From contig ONMV01000001.1 of the NCBI GenBank assembly GCA_900319005.1, positions 1 to 64,000 of the forward strand: 64,000 nt of DNA, in the 5' to 3' direction. The stretch's first letter is position 1. Each line of letters opens with the position of its first letter. The translations under genes were made by a program, and so were the position numbers. The DNA comes from an uncultured Bacteroidales bacterium (lineage in GTDB: Bacteria > Bacteroidota > Bacteroidia > Bacteroidales > Paludibacteraceae). Below, piece by piece: positions 48,106-57,307 of the stretch. Under the pieces are notes generated by a model. That model ran no database searches. It was not told where the DNA came from and saw only the letters and a program-made list of their open reading frames with translations.

Positions 48106-48917
48106 TTAATTTGTCTATCATAATTCCTGTTTACAATGTAGCGCGCTATATAGAGCGGTGTTTGCGGTTTGTGGAGGCACAAACGCTGCATGATATCGAG
48201 GTGATTTTTGTTGATGATCATGGTCAGGATGATAGTATTTCCATTGCTAAGGAGTTTACGCAAAAAAATGTAAGAAAAGATATTCACTATGTATATACTG
48301 CGACCCCAACAAACAGCGGGCCTGCTGTGGCTCGTAATATGGGAATCCAAGCAGCAAGCGGTGAGTATATAGCATTCTTGGATGCAGATGATTGGGTAGA
48401 GCCGGAAATGTATGAAACATTGTATCAGAATGCCCGGATGTATCAAGCGGATCTGAGTTGCTGCAACTTGATGCAAGACTTTGAGGATGGAACCCCAAGC
48501 AAGGTGTTAAGGAATCCGCATTTAGATAGCGGAGAATTTATAAACGCAGCAAAGAAGTTTTTCTTAACTACGTATGTATCTTATTTTACTTCTTTTATAT
48601 ATCGTCGTGAATGGTTGTTGGCGAATGAACTCTTATTTGCTGAGACCAAAAGTGCAGAAGATAGTAGTTTTTTGGCGTGTTGTGTATTAGCCGCAGAGCG
48701 AATTGCGCAGAAGGATGAACCTTATTACCACTATGTAATTCATTCCGGTAGTCTTACACAGCGAAAAGCATGGAAAGGACGTGAGAAAAGAAAGGCTTTT
48801 TCTTCGGTGATAGACTTTGCAAGGCGCAAAAAAATGCTGCACACCTATTGGCTGCAATTATTCTATCTTTATCTCAAGAAAGCGCTGCTCGTTCCTATCT
48901 ATGAGATGATTAAGTAA
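48102..48917 (+). CDS. Family 2 glycosyltransferase
   Basis: 271 residues: LSIIIPVYNVARYIERCL, VDDHGQDDS, SGPAVARNMGIQAASGEYIAF, LDADDWVEPEMYE (D-x-D) and AEDSSFLACCVL. Typical capsule or LPS GT2 without membrane helices. Last gene of the plus-strand run; its stop lies 8 nt inside the convergent fucosyltransferase gene, with no terminator between. Confidence 0.93.
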   Translation: MINLSIIIPVYNVARYIERCLRFVEAQTLHDIEVIFVDDHGQDDSISIAKEFTQKNVRKDIHYVYTATPTNSGPAVARNMGIQAASGEYIAFLDADDWVEPEMYETLYQNARMYQADLSCCNLMQDFEDGTPSKVLRNPHLDSGEFINAAKKFFLTTYVSYFTSFIYRREWLLANELLFAETKSAEDSSFLACCVLAAERIAQKDEPYYHYVIHSGSLTQRKAWKGREKRKAFSSVIDFARRKKMLHTYWLQLFYLYLKKALLVPIYEMIK

Positions 48918-49941
48918 TCCTTAAAGCCCTTTTGATTCGTTGAACGGCATTCCATAAACCGGCGTGTTTGCGCACGAACGGATATATTTGATGCATATAG
49001 AATTTCTCGAAGTGACATCGCAATGAATGTTGATACGCTTTTACCTCGTGTAGCCGTTGTTGGAGCTGTTTGGCAGCCCAGTAGTCGCGTGAGAAACGTC
49101 TGGCAGCTTGTGGCTCTTGGTCAAAGATATGCTGCAGGAAGGCATCTAAGTCTGTTAGGCTCTTATGGATAATTTCCGGGTCACGTAAGGCAGGTGTTTC
49201 TATCATCTTCAGCCATAACACATCGTTCTGATCAATCTCTTTGACACGCTCAATTACGCTCTCCAAGTCCGGATAGTCGTTACAATTGATAAATGCTTCA
49301 TTGTTAAACGTCTCTGCTACCCTTGGATCGCCCCAATAAATCGGAACTGTCTGCGCAGCAAAGGATTGTACTAATTTCTCCGTTGTGTACCCCGGATAAA
49401 TAGTATTTTCAAAAGCCATAGAGAACTTATGCTTTTTCTGAAATGCTAATTTATCCGCTACCGGACCGCCCACATTATTGCGCCATCTTCCGCCGGAATG
49501 AACCTGATTGTACTCCGATAACATATCCATAAACTTGGCGCGAGTCTCATTGCCATGCGGATTAGAAACCACAAAACTGCAGAAATCGGTCTTGCTATCT
49601 AAAGTGGGTCGCTCATGTTTATGCAACATAGCATGGATGTCGTTAGGATAAAGAAGCCATAAAGGCAAGCGCATATATCGGTCTCCAAAATCAATATAGT
49701 CAAAGCCCAAGGCATAGTCACATAAGTTAAAATCTGGAGCTTGGTTCTCGCCGGTATAAAAGATTTTGACACAGTTGTTGTATTTCAGATGTTCTGTCCC
49801 GAAAACAGAATACACCAACCAATCCGGATTTTCGGAAAGTTCAACATGATATAAATCCCACAGTCGTTGCCATAACGGCGCTTTCTCAGGATGGAAATTA
49901 GGATAGAAATCAACAAACTTTATGCGAATAGTTTTGTTCAT
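48910..49941 (-). CDS. GT10 family alpha-fucosyltransferase
   Basis: 343 residues from ATG 49941; a longer frame to 50013 is rejected because it would overlap yfhO deeply. The GDP-fucose binding motif region KFSMAFENTIYPGYTTEKL, then QTVPIYWGDPRV and FNNEAFINCNDY, is characteristic of GT10 alpha-1,3/1,4 fucosyltransferases, as in Helicobacter and Bacteroides fragilis. The first part has the acceptor domain (FYTGENQAPDF, DYALGFDYIDF). A basic C-terminal tail probably binds the membrane. The start overlaps the yfhO stop (ATGA). It suggests Lewis-like fucosylation of a surface glycan. Confidence 0.92.
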   Translation of the reverse strand: MNKTIRIKFVDFYPNFHPEKAPLWQRLWDLYHVELSENPDWLVYSVFGTEHLKYNNCVKIFYTGENQAPDFNLCDYALGFDYIDFGDRYMRLPLWLLYPNDIHAMLHKHERPTLDSKTDFCSFVVSNPHGNETRAKFMDMLSEYNQVHSGGRWRNNVGGPVADKLAFQKKHKFSMAFENTIYPGYTTEKLVQSFAAQTVPIYWGDPRVAETFNNEAFINCNDYPDLESVIERVKEIDQNDVLWLKMIETPALRDPEIIHKSLTDLDAFLQHIFDQEPQAARRFSRDYWAAKQLQQRLHEVKAYQHSLRCHFEKFYMHQIYPFVRKHAGLWNAVQRIKRALRIT

Positions 49942-52382
49942 ACGGCTTTTCTTTTCGAACGAAAATAGAATACTAATGAGCCAATAAGTGTAAGCAAAAA
50001 TACGGCAAAGCAACTAAGTGCTAACATGTTCCCTTTGCGAATACTATCGGGAGCAAAGATCATAACTATGTCATGTTCGCCTTCAGGAACAACGAGCGCG
50101 CGAAGCATATAATTGACGCGATATAAATCGGCAGGTTGTCCGTCTATAGTGGCTTTCCAACCATAGGGGTAATAGATCTCCGAGAAAACAGCCATCCGTT
50201 CTCCGCTTACCTTAGCGTGGTATTCCAGTTTCTTGGGGTTGTAAGCGATAAGCGAGATATAATCACCGGTTTCTGTAGGCGATATCGTCGATATATTGCT
50301 GTTGGCTTCAAACGTCTCATCGTAAACGGCTTGGCGTCTCAGATCCAATTCGTTCAAGGCATCGGATTCATCATTGGCCGTCCGGACCGCTACTATCTTA
50401 TCCACCAACCAGCAGTTTCCAAATGCTTCGTCATTCTTATAAGGGAAGACGTGTCCTTCGCGATTCTTGGTGATGAAGTATTTGGTGTTGAGCATATTAA
50501 GGACGGGCATGTGCATTTTAGAGATGTGCTCGTCAATCAAGTCCTGATACCTTCTCAACTTAGCTGCCGAGTAACCTCCGATGGATTTCAAGTAGTAGGA
50601 TGTCCTTGCATCATTGAACGTATTGGTTGTCAAGTTCATAACGCGGAAATACGTCTTATCGTTCTGAAGCAGTTCTTTCTCATAAGGTTGCATATTAAAT
50701 ACCCTATCGCGTTCCTTGACCGTTACGAAATGACTATCGTTGCAGTAACGTTTATCTACGGGCCAAAGGTCGGCTACTATAAGTGCCGTGAGGATGATAC
50801 CTAACCATTGGGTTTTGAAAGGTTTGCGAATGTAGAAGAATAGTAGTCCGAATCCTAAGGCTATGAAGATGAATGAACGCCAAGCATCCGTGGTCATCAT
50901 TGCAGCACGTTGGTCGATGATCATCCGGTATATATCATCGCCGACCTGCGCTTTCCACTGATTGTCGTATGTCGAGGTGAAGTCGATTAACGAACCTCCG
51001 AAGAGTGCCATAATGAGGCAGATTCCGGCGGTGATTCCTGCAGAAAGATAGATAGCGGGAAGGAACCGACGACGGTCTTCTGCTTCTACGATCTCTTTAA
51101 CAGAGAGGATACCGATTAGCGGCATCGTGATCTCTGCTACGATTAGAATAGATTCCACAGCGCGGAACTTATTATACATCGGGAAATACGTAAAGAAGAG
51201 CTCCGTCAGCCACATTAAATTCTTTCCCCAACTTAGGAAAATAGAGAAAAAGGTTGCAGCTAACAATGCCCATTTGTATGGTCCAGGAACAATGAGCAAA
51301 CCTAAAACGAAAAGGAAACAAACGATGGCTCCGATATACACCGGACCACTGGTAAACATCTTATCTCCCCAATAGGTTGGGGCACTTTGGCAGAATTGTT
51401 TGGCGGAATTCTTGGGCACGCGTGCCTGAACGAGATCCTTATACAGGCGAGAGTCTGTACCAAGATTATATCCGCTTGCACCGCCCATATAATTAGGGAT
51501 AAGGAATGTCATCGTCTCGCTTTTCCCATAACTCCAAGCAGTTGCATAATCCAAATCCAGACCTTTGGTCTTGTTCTTCTCGTCGGTCACTTTTACCAAG
51601 TCTGAATGTCCTCCACGCATGGTCTCTTTGGCATATTCTTGATTGGCAAAGATATTTGCGCTTCCCATACCCATACCTATTCCAAAAGCAGCGAAGAAAA
51701 TAGCCGTAGCCAATGCAAAATGTTTCCACTCTTTGTCGCGCACGGCGATCGCTACTTCTGCAAAGAAGAGTACGCCCATAAGCATACACATATAGTAACT
51801 CATCTGCGGATGTTGGAAGAAGCCGATATAGGTAAAGAACATGATCAGCAATGCGCCCCATGTGTAATTCTTTCGGTATGTTAGAATCATGCCGATTAAC
51901 ACAAGGGTCATCCAGGTGATGGAGTAGGCCTTACCATTATGCGAAGCCGCAACAATGACAAAGAAATAGCTTGACATTGCCATCGCAAAGGATCCTGCCA
52001 TACTTATCCATTTTTCTATCTTGAAAGTACGTAATAATAGGTAGAAAGCGATGAGGAAATACAGAAAAATAAAGAATACATTCCTATTGCCGGCTTTTAG
52101 TACCCAACGAATAGGGTTCAATATTTTATCTACAGTAAATCCGCCGTTTGCTCCAATTTGATAATTGGGCATGCCGGAGAACATACTTCCCGTCCAGAAA
52201 CTATATTCACCCGTCTCATCATGGAAGTCTATAGACTCCTGACAGGCAGCGCGACCATTGATGTAGTCACCGGCATAAATAACTTTACCCTCTACAGCAG
52301 GGAAGTAATATATCAACGACGCTACAATAAAAATGCCTAAAATCATCAATTCCGGCGCAATCTTTTTCCAGTCTATCTTCAT
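49938..52382 (-). CDS. YfhO-family membrane protein
   Basis: 814 residues, about 13-14 hydrophobic helices in the first two thirds, then a large extracytoplasmic domain (about 545-780) and one final helix (LALSCFAVFLLTLIGSLVFYF). This layout matches YfhO/GT-C-like proteins involved in glycosylation of lipoteichoic acid in firmicutes and of unknown function in Bacteroidetes, where they probably use polyprenyl-linked sugars. The conserved DLWPVDKRY lies just after the last helix of the first bundle. Cotranscribed with the fucosyltransferase. Confidence 0.85.
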   Translation of the reverse strand: MKIDWKKIAPELMILGIFIVASLIYYFPAVEGKVIYAGDYINGRAACQESIDFHDETGEYSFWTGSMFSGMPNYQIGANGGFTVDKILNPIRWVLKAGNRNVFFIFLYFLIAFYLLLRTFKIEKWISMAGSFAMAMSSYFFVIVAASHNGKAYSITWMTLVLIGMILTYRKNYTWGALLIMFFTYIGFFQHPQMSYYMCMLMGVLFFAEVAIAVRDKEWKHFALATAIFFAAFGIGMGMGSANIFANQEYAKETMRGGHSDLVKVTDEKNKTKGLDLDYATAWSYGKSETMTFLIPNYMGGASGYNLGTDSRLYKDLVQARVPKNSAKQFCQSAPTYWGDKMFTSGPVYIGAIVCFLFVLGLLIVPGPYKWALLAATFFSIFLSWGKNLMWLTELFFTYFPMYNKFRAVESILIVAEITMPLIGILSVKEIVEAEDRRRFLPAIYLSAGITAGICLIMALFGGSLIDFTSTYDNQWKAQVGDDIYRMIIDQRAAMMTTDAWRSFIFIALGFGLLFFYIRKPFKTQWLGIILTALIVADLWPVDKRYCNDSHFVTVKERDRVFNMQPYEKELLQNDKTYFRVMNLTTNTFNDARTSYYLKSIGGYSAAKLRRYQDLIDEHISKMHMPVLNMLNTKYFITKNREGHVFPYKNDEAFGNCWLVDKIVAVRTANDESDALNELDLRRQAVYDETFEANSNISTISPTETGDYISLIAYNPKKLEYHAKVSGERMAVFSEIYYPYGWKATIDGQPADLYRVNYMLRALVVPEGEHDIVMIFAPDSIRKGNMLALSCFAVFLLTLIGSLVFYFRSKRKAV

Positions 52383-52383
52383 A

Positions 52384-52719
52384 TTATTTAATCATTTTAC
52401 GTATTTCACAAAGTTCCTCTTTGACACGGAGGAGGATGTCGAGCGCGGCTTGGCGTTCGTCGGAGTGTTTGGTGTTTGCATGGAGTTCTTTGCGGATGGC
52501 TTCGATACGGGTGATCTTCAGCTCATCGCGGATGTATTTGATACGCTTAATGAGTTCCTGATCCTCACGTGTATAGTATCTGTTTCCATGCCCGTCCTTA
52601 CGGGGCTGTAAATCCTCGAACTCTTTCTCCCAATAACGCAAAGTAGAAACAGGTACTCCTGTCTCTTTTTCCGTCTCGCGTAACGAGTAATATTGTTTTT
52701 CTCCATCCATAATATCCAT
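52384..52719 (-). CDS. MerR-family transcriptional regulator
   Basis: 111 residues: winged helix-turn-helix with YYSLRETEKETGVPVSTLRYWE, where the RYWEKEF element is typical of the MerR class, then NRYYTREDQELIKRIKYI and a coiled-coil dimerisation helix. There is no C-terminal ligand domain and no cysteine cluster, so it is not a metal sensor. Bacteroidetes carry such a short MerR next to a lytic transglycosylase gene. A second ATG at 52710 is an equally good start. Confidence 0.88.
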   Translation of the reverse strand: MDIMDGEKQYYSLRETEKETGVPVSTLRYWEKEFEDLQPRKDGHGNRYYTREDQELIKRIKYIRDELKITRIEAIRKELHANTKHSDERQAALDILLRVKEELCEIRKMIK

Positions 52720-52722
52720 CGG

Positions 52723-54066
52723 CTACCGACAAATCTTGAGTTTCTTACCGGCACGGATATTGTCGTTTTTGAGTCCGTTCCAATGTTTGAGTTGTTTTAC
52801 TGAACAGTGGAATTTCTTGGCGATAGCTCCAAGTGTATCACCATTCTTAATCGTATAATAGGTCACGCCGTTGACGCGGTAAGCTCCGTTGATTCCTGTC
52901 ACCTTCGCAAAGTCGATCTCAGCGCGGCGGTTATGGATCAGGCTATCGGCTTTGTATGCGAGAATACTATCCTGCATATCGATGAAGGGTCCCATTTTAT
53001 CCGCCGGAAGGCAGAGCGCGTACGTACTTCCTCCGGGCAGAATATCTCTGGAGTATTGTGGGTTCAGCCGACGCAGCTCGTTCATGTCAATACCCAGATT
53101 ATCGCTCACTTGCTGCAGATGTAAGCGTTGTGTGGTACAAATGGTGTCGGTGAGCATCACATGCTCCATTGGGGCTTTGCAGATTCCATGCTCCTGACCG
53201 TAGTTCATCGCATAATTGGCAGCAATGAAGATAGGTACATAATTCCTTGTTTCACGCGGTAGATAGGGGTAGATAGACCAAAAATCACGTTTACCTCCGG
53301 CACGACGGATAGCTTTGTTGACATTACCTCCTCCGCAGTTATAAGCTGCGATAACGAGATTCCAGTCATGATAAATGGTGTACATGCTTTTGAGGAATCG
53401 GCATGCTGCTTCGGTTGCTTTGACAGGATCCATACGTTCGTCCACCAGCGAATTGATCTCCAACCCGAAGAGTTTGCCGGTTCCGGGCATAAACTGCCAC
53501 AACCCTGCAGCTCCTACGTACGAACGCGCTACTGGGTTGAGCGCCGATTCGATGATAGGCAGGTATTTCAGTTCATAAGGTAACTCATAACGCGCCAAAG
53601 TCTCTTCAAACATCGGGAAGTAGTATTCGCTCATCCGCATCATACGTGCTACCTGTTTCGGGCTACGTTTTACGTACCTTAATATGAACGCACGTACGCG
53701 CTCGTTATACGGCAACTCAATCACACACGGCAAGGCTTGTAGACGCGCTTTATAAACCGAATCGGGCAGGGTGGTGGTGTCATGGATAGCGATGCAGTCA
53801 GTGGTGTCTAACCATCGCAGACTCCAATCGAGTGCCCGCATCTCTATGTCGGACAATTCGTTTTCATCCCAAAGTTTATAGAACGGCACGATGGGGATTA
53901 GCGTATCTTGTGCCATCTCGATACTGTCTATCATCACCAGACTGTCTATCCCGAGACTGTCTATACTCAGATTATCAGTGCTCAAACTGTCTGGTGGTGT
54001 CATTATCTCTTGCGCGCCGATACTCAACGCCGCAAGGCATGTTATTATTAAAAAAATCTTTTTCAA
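52723..54066 (-). CDS. Membrane-bound lytic transglycosylase with LysM (MltD-like)
   Basis: 447 residues cleaving peptidoglycan glycan strands to 1,6-anhydro products. Signal peptide about 1-18; a low-complexity stretch of LS-I-D-SLG repeats (about 25-50); SLT domain about 150-310 with catalytic glutamate in PIIESALNPVARSYVGAAGL, WQFMP, AAYNCGGGNVNKAIRR and Y-P-Y-L-P-RETRNYVP; a C-terminal LysM (about 398-446) with YTIKNGDTLGAIAKKF. A possible weak LysM is around residue 340. It overlaps DUF5683 by 4 nt. Part of the parAB envelope run. Confidence 0.92.
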   Translation of the reverse strand: MKKIFLIITCLAALSIGAQEIMTPPDSLSTDNLSIDSLGIDSLVMIDSIEMAQDTLIPIVPFYKLWDENELSDIEMRALDWSLRWLDTTDCIAIHDTTTLPDSVYKARLQALPCVIELPYNERVRAFILRYVKRSPKQVARMMRMSEYYFPMFEETLARYELPYELKYLPIIESALNPVARSYVGAAGLWQFMPGTGKLFGLEINSLVDERMDPVKATEAACRFLKSMYTIYHDWNLVIAAYNCGGGNVNKAIRRAGGKRDFWSIYPYLPRETRNYVPIFIAANYAMNYGQEHGICKAPMEHVMLTDTICTTQRLHLQQVSDNLGIDMNELRRLNPQYSRDILPGGSTYALCLPADKMGPFIDMQDSILAYKADSLIHNRRAEIDFAKVTGINGAYRVNGVTYYTIKNGDTLGAIAKKFHCSVKQLKHWNGLKNDNIRAGKKLKICR

Positions 54067-54704
54067 AATCGTATAGCGAATTTCATTTCAGCGCATTGTT
54101 GCTGATATTGGTCAAAATATATCTGCGGCTCTATCTTCATCGTTAAGTCGGGCGAGATATCATAGTCAAATAACTGGGCATCTACATAGGCATCAATGAG
54201 CGAAAGGGCATAAACGATCACTGTTCCCAATATAGCATAATCGCGGGATCGCCTAAACGCGCTCTGTCGGCTGTTGAGAATGCTCATCCATCTGTCTGCT
54301 CCTCCCACACGCTCCAAAGTGTACCCTTCTGGCAGCACGGCGATATAGGACTTGGATGCATCCTCGCTCACGGTGCCGGCAGCATTGTCGTTGTATAGGT
54401 CCAAGTATGCTTTCTTGTAACTGGCGTACCGGCCGTGCATTGCTGAAACGGCGTACCCGCAACCCAGAAAAGCACCATACACGATTGGTAGTTTCCAAAA
54501 CGAACGGTTGTACATCTGTCCTGCTCCAGGGAAAATAGCGCCCAGCCAAACAGCTTTCAGCGCGTTCGGTTTCTTGGTCAGGTCGAAATAGTATTTGTAT
54601 TTCGTTTCTGACTCTGTGCTGTCTGCGTGGAAAAAGACCTGTCCCTGCTCGGCTTGAGAGGCGATAGGTAGCCACAATAACACTATGTATAACCAGCGTT
54701 TCAA
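54063..54704 (-). CDS. DUF5683 domain protein
   Basis: 213 residues; signal peptide about 1-18, then a DUF5683 domain with KPNALKAVWLGAIFPGAGQMYNRSFWKLPIVYG, several membrane-associated stretches and DAYVDAQLFDYDIS. The family sits between ParB and a lytic transglycosylase in many Bacteroidetes and has no known function; the conservation suggests a link between chromosome segregation and cell-wall remodelling. Overlaps parB and the transglycosylase gene by 4 nt each. Confidence 0.88.
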   Translation of the reverse strand: MKRWLYIVLLWLPIASQAEQGQVFFHADSTESETKYKYYFDLTKKPNALKAVWLGAIFPGAGQMYNRSFWKLPIVYGAFLGCGYAVSAMHGRYASYKKAYLDLYNDNAAGTVSEDASKSYIAVLPEGYTLERVGGADRWMSILNSRQSAFRRSRDYAILGTVIVYALSLIDAYVDAQLFDYDISPDLTMKIEPQIYFDQYQQQCAEMKFAIRF

Positions 54705-55531
54705 CCTAATTTGGCTGCAATTAAGTTCAGTTCTTCTTCATTAGCGAAAGCGATAGTCACTTTGCCTTCCTGGATCTTTATTTTCAGTCCGGACTTAGCG
54801 CTCAGTTCTTTCTCCAAAACTGCATAGGGATTAACGCTTTTCTCTTTGGATCGTTTACCTTCCTGCTTTTCCTCTTGCGCCAGTTCTTCTACCTTACGTA
54901 CGGACAACCCTTCTTTCAGAATGCGCTGATAGAGTGCTAATTGTCTTTCGGCGGAAGGTGTGGCAAGGATAGCACGGGCATGTCCCATGTCGATTTTTTT
55001 CTCCTTGATGCCCACTTGAATCTCTGCCGGCAGTTTGAGTAGTCGCAGATAGTTGGCAACCGTTGCTCGTTTCTTTCCAACGCGCTCGGACATACGCTCT
55101 TGTGTCAGGTTATAATCATCCATCAGTCGCTGATAAGCCAAGGCGATCTCAATAGCATCCAAATCTTCGCGCTGGATATTCTCAATCAGCGCCCATTCCA
55201 TCACTTGCTCATCTTTGGCAGTACGGATATAAGCGGGGATACGTTCGAGTCCGGCCATCTTGCTGGCACGGAAACGACGCTCTCCGGCAATGATCATATA
55301 GGTACCATCTCCATTGTCGCGTAGCGTGATCGGTGAGATGACGCCGTGCTCACGGATGGAGTCCGCCAACTCTTGCAGCGCTTCTTCATCGAATGTACGG
55401 CGAGGCTGATCGGGGTTAGCTATGATAGCGCTCATCTCAATCTCCGAGATTGAACTGCCGCCATTAGTATCTACGTGCGAGGTATCAATGAGCGCATCTA
55501 AACCTCTTCCGAGTCCTGTAAATTTCTTCAT
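54701..55531 (-). CDS. parB: Chromosome partition protein ParB
   Basis: 276 residues. CTP-dependent DNA clamp: N-terminal GLGRGLDALI segment, ParB/Srx domain with IIANPDQPRRTFDEEALQEL and the CTP-binding GERRFRA, helix-turn-helix TQERMSERVGKKRATVANYL and a C-terminal dimerisation domain. It loads at parS; no perfect parS was found in the window. Starts 23 nt after parA. Confidence 0.96.
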   Translation of the reverse strand: MKKFTGLGRGLDALIDTSHVDTNGGSSISEIEMSAIIANPDQPRRTFDEEALQELADSIREHGVISPITLRDNGDGTYMIIAGERRFRASKMAGLERIPAYIRTAKDEQVMEWALIENIQREDLDAIEIALAYQRLMDDYNLTQERMSERVGKKRATVANYLRLLKLPAEIQVGIKEKKIDMGHARAILATPSAERQLALYQRILKEGLSVRKVEELAQEEKQEGKRSKEKSVNPYAVLEKELSAKSGLKIKIQEGKVTIAFANEEELNLIAAKLG

Positions 55532-55554
55532 ATATTTTTTTGTCTTTCTATTCC

Positions 55555-56319
55555 CTATTTTTGTCTGTTAATCAACTCTTTGGCCAAATTGAGATAGTTC
55601 TGTGCGCCCTTGGAAGATGGATCATATTCCAGAACGGAAACGCCGTGCGACGGGGCTTCGCTCAAACGCACATTACGGGCAATAACGGTGTTGAAGACCA
55701 GATTTCCGAAATGGCGCTTCACCTCTTCATAAACCTGATTGCTCAGTCTCAGACGGTTGTCAAACATCGTCAGCAGGAACCCTTCTACTTTGAGGCTCGG
55801 ATTCAACTTGGACTTGATGATCTTAATCGTGTTGAGCAGCTTGGCTATGCCTTCCAATGCGAAGAACTCACATTGTACAGGGATAATCACGCTGTCACTG
55901 GCAGTCAGTGCATTGACGGTGATTAGACCTAAAGACGGACTACAATCAATCAGAATGTAGTCGTATTCATCTCGCACTTTCGTCAGCAGATTCTTCAGTA
56001 ACTGCTCACGATGCTCCATGTTCAACATTTCTATCTCTGCGCCAACAAGGTCAATGTGGCTGGGAATCAGATGCAGGTTCTTGGTGTTGGTCTCCACGAT
56101 CGCACTATGGGGGTCAACGCCGTTCACCAGACATTCGTAAATCGTGTTGTCCAGTTCTCTAATCTCCACTCCCAAACCGGATGATGAATTAGCCTGTGGG
56201 TCTGCATCGATGAGCAACACGCGTTTGCCTATCGATGCCAAAGCAGCAGACAAGTTAATAGAGGTCGTGGTTTTGCCCACACCTCCTTTTTGGTTTGCTA
56301 ATGAAATGATTTTACTCAT
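55555..56319 (-). CDS. parA: Chromosome partition ATPase ParA (Soj type)
   Basis: 254 residues: deviant Walker A NQKGGVGKTTTSINL, A' motif LLIDADPQANSSSGLG, Walker B YILIDCSPSLG. Short form without N-terminal HTH, as in chromosomal Soj/ParA. Its start overlaps the glycosyltransferase stop by 8 nt, so parA and parB lie in one transcript with upstream envelope genes. Confidence 0.96.
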   Translation of the reverse strand: MSKIISLANQKGGVGKTTTSINLSAALASIGKRVLLIDADPQANSSSGLGVEIRELDNTIYECLVNGVDPHSAIVETNTKNLHLIPSHIDLVGAEIEMLNMEHREQLLKNLLTKVRDEYDYILIDCSPSLGLITVNALTASDSVIIPVQCEFFALEGIAKLLNTIKIIKSKLNPSLKVEGFLLTMFDNRLRLSNQVYEEVKRHFGNLVFNTVIARNVRLSEAPSHGVSVLEYDPSSKGAQNYLNLAKELINRQK

Positions 56320-57307
56320 ATATTCGTTGTATTATTGTTTTCGCTTGTATATCGCGGCAGGCATAATTGCCATACCGACAATGATTCGTTCCGTGGCAGG
56401 AACAGGGACGGCAGCGCAGGTCATGTCGCTGAATAATATCCTCATCCTGTTGTTTCCATCCCTGAAAACCGATAATTGGATGGGTTGCACACCAGATGCT
56501 GATGGCACGGAGTCCCACCAGACTCGATAGATGTTGGTTGGCGCTGTCCATGCAAATCATCACGTCTAATTTCCTCATTAACTCCAGCTCTTGGTTCAGT
56601 TTGAGTTGTCCTGCCACACTTGTCGTATGTGGAAAGACGGTGGACCACTGGCGTAACATCTCGCATTCGACCTCTCCGGCTCCGAAGAGGAATACTTGTG
56701 TATCGTCGCGACGTGTCAGTTGGTCAATAATCTCTTTGGTCACGCGGTAGGGCAGCATATTCGATTTCCTTTTGGCAAATGGAGCCACACCTATCCAGTG
56801 TCCTTTCTTGGTGCCGAATCGTTCTTCTACCACTTGGAGTGCAGCCTGATTGACGGGCAGTGCGGTGAACTCCTCATCCGTCTTCAATCCTGCCCGACGG
56901 AACGCATCCCTGTATCGGTCAAACTCCGTCGGCAGTTGTTGGGCTCCTATTCCCCACACGGTGATTAGATGTTTGCGAATACGCCCGTAATGAACCTGTG
57001 TGACGTGTACTCCACATAATCGCATCAATGTGCCCAATGTGCGCGTACGAAGAACGGCCTGCAGGTCGATCATCGCATCTACATGGTATCTCCATCTGCG
57101 CCATAGTGCTATTACGCCTCGCCAGTTCAGATGATTGTCTACCTCCTGAAATTCTACATTCGGCATCGCGGCAAACATCGCCCCGAGGTCTTTCTTGGCA
57201 GCGATGATAAATCGGTCATTCGGATAGCGACGGCTCAATGAAGCGACTACGGGAACCGTCATCGCTACATTGCCTAATGTCGCCAAACGAATGATCAAGT
57301 ATGTCAT
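56312..57307 (-). CDS. Family 9 glycosyltransferase (heptosyltransferase-like)
   Basis: 331 residues from ATG 57307, which shares ATGA with the stop of the DUF4861 gene. GT-B fold of the ADP-heptose:LPS heptosyltransferase family: N-terminal IIRLATLGNVAMTVPV, IDLQAVLRTRTL, IGVAPFAKRKSNMLP, LFGAGEVE and the donor-binding MICMDSANQHLSSLVG-RAISIW. It probably adds a core sugar to lipid A-core; the sugar is not certain. Ends in a cysteine-rich C-x-P-C-S-C-H segment (about 300-325), which may be structural. Confidence 0.9.
   Translation of the reverse strand: MTYLIIRLATLGNVAMTVPVVASLSRRYPNDRFIIAAKKDLGAMFAAMPNVEFQEVDNHLNWRGVIALWRRWRYHVDAMIDLQAVLRTRTLGTLMRLCGVHVTQVHYGRIRKHLITVWGIGAQQLPTEFDRYRDAFRRAGLKTDEEFTALPVNQAALQVVEERFGTKKGHWIGVAPFAKRKSNMLPYRVTKEIIDQLTRRDDTQVFLFGAGEVECEMLRQWSTVFPHTTSVAGQLKLNQELELMRKLDVMICMDSANQHLSSLVGLRAISIWCATHPIIGFQGWKQQDEDIIQRHDLRCRPCSCHGTNHCRYGNYACRDIQAKTIIQRIYE

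Noticed and set aside
53240..53262. parS-like half site TGTTTCACG
   Set aside because: Only the left half matches the parS palindrome; it lies inside the transglycosylase coding sequence and no second half is present.
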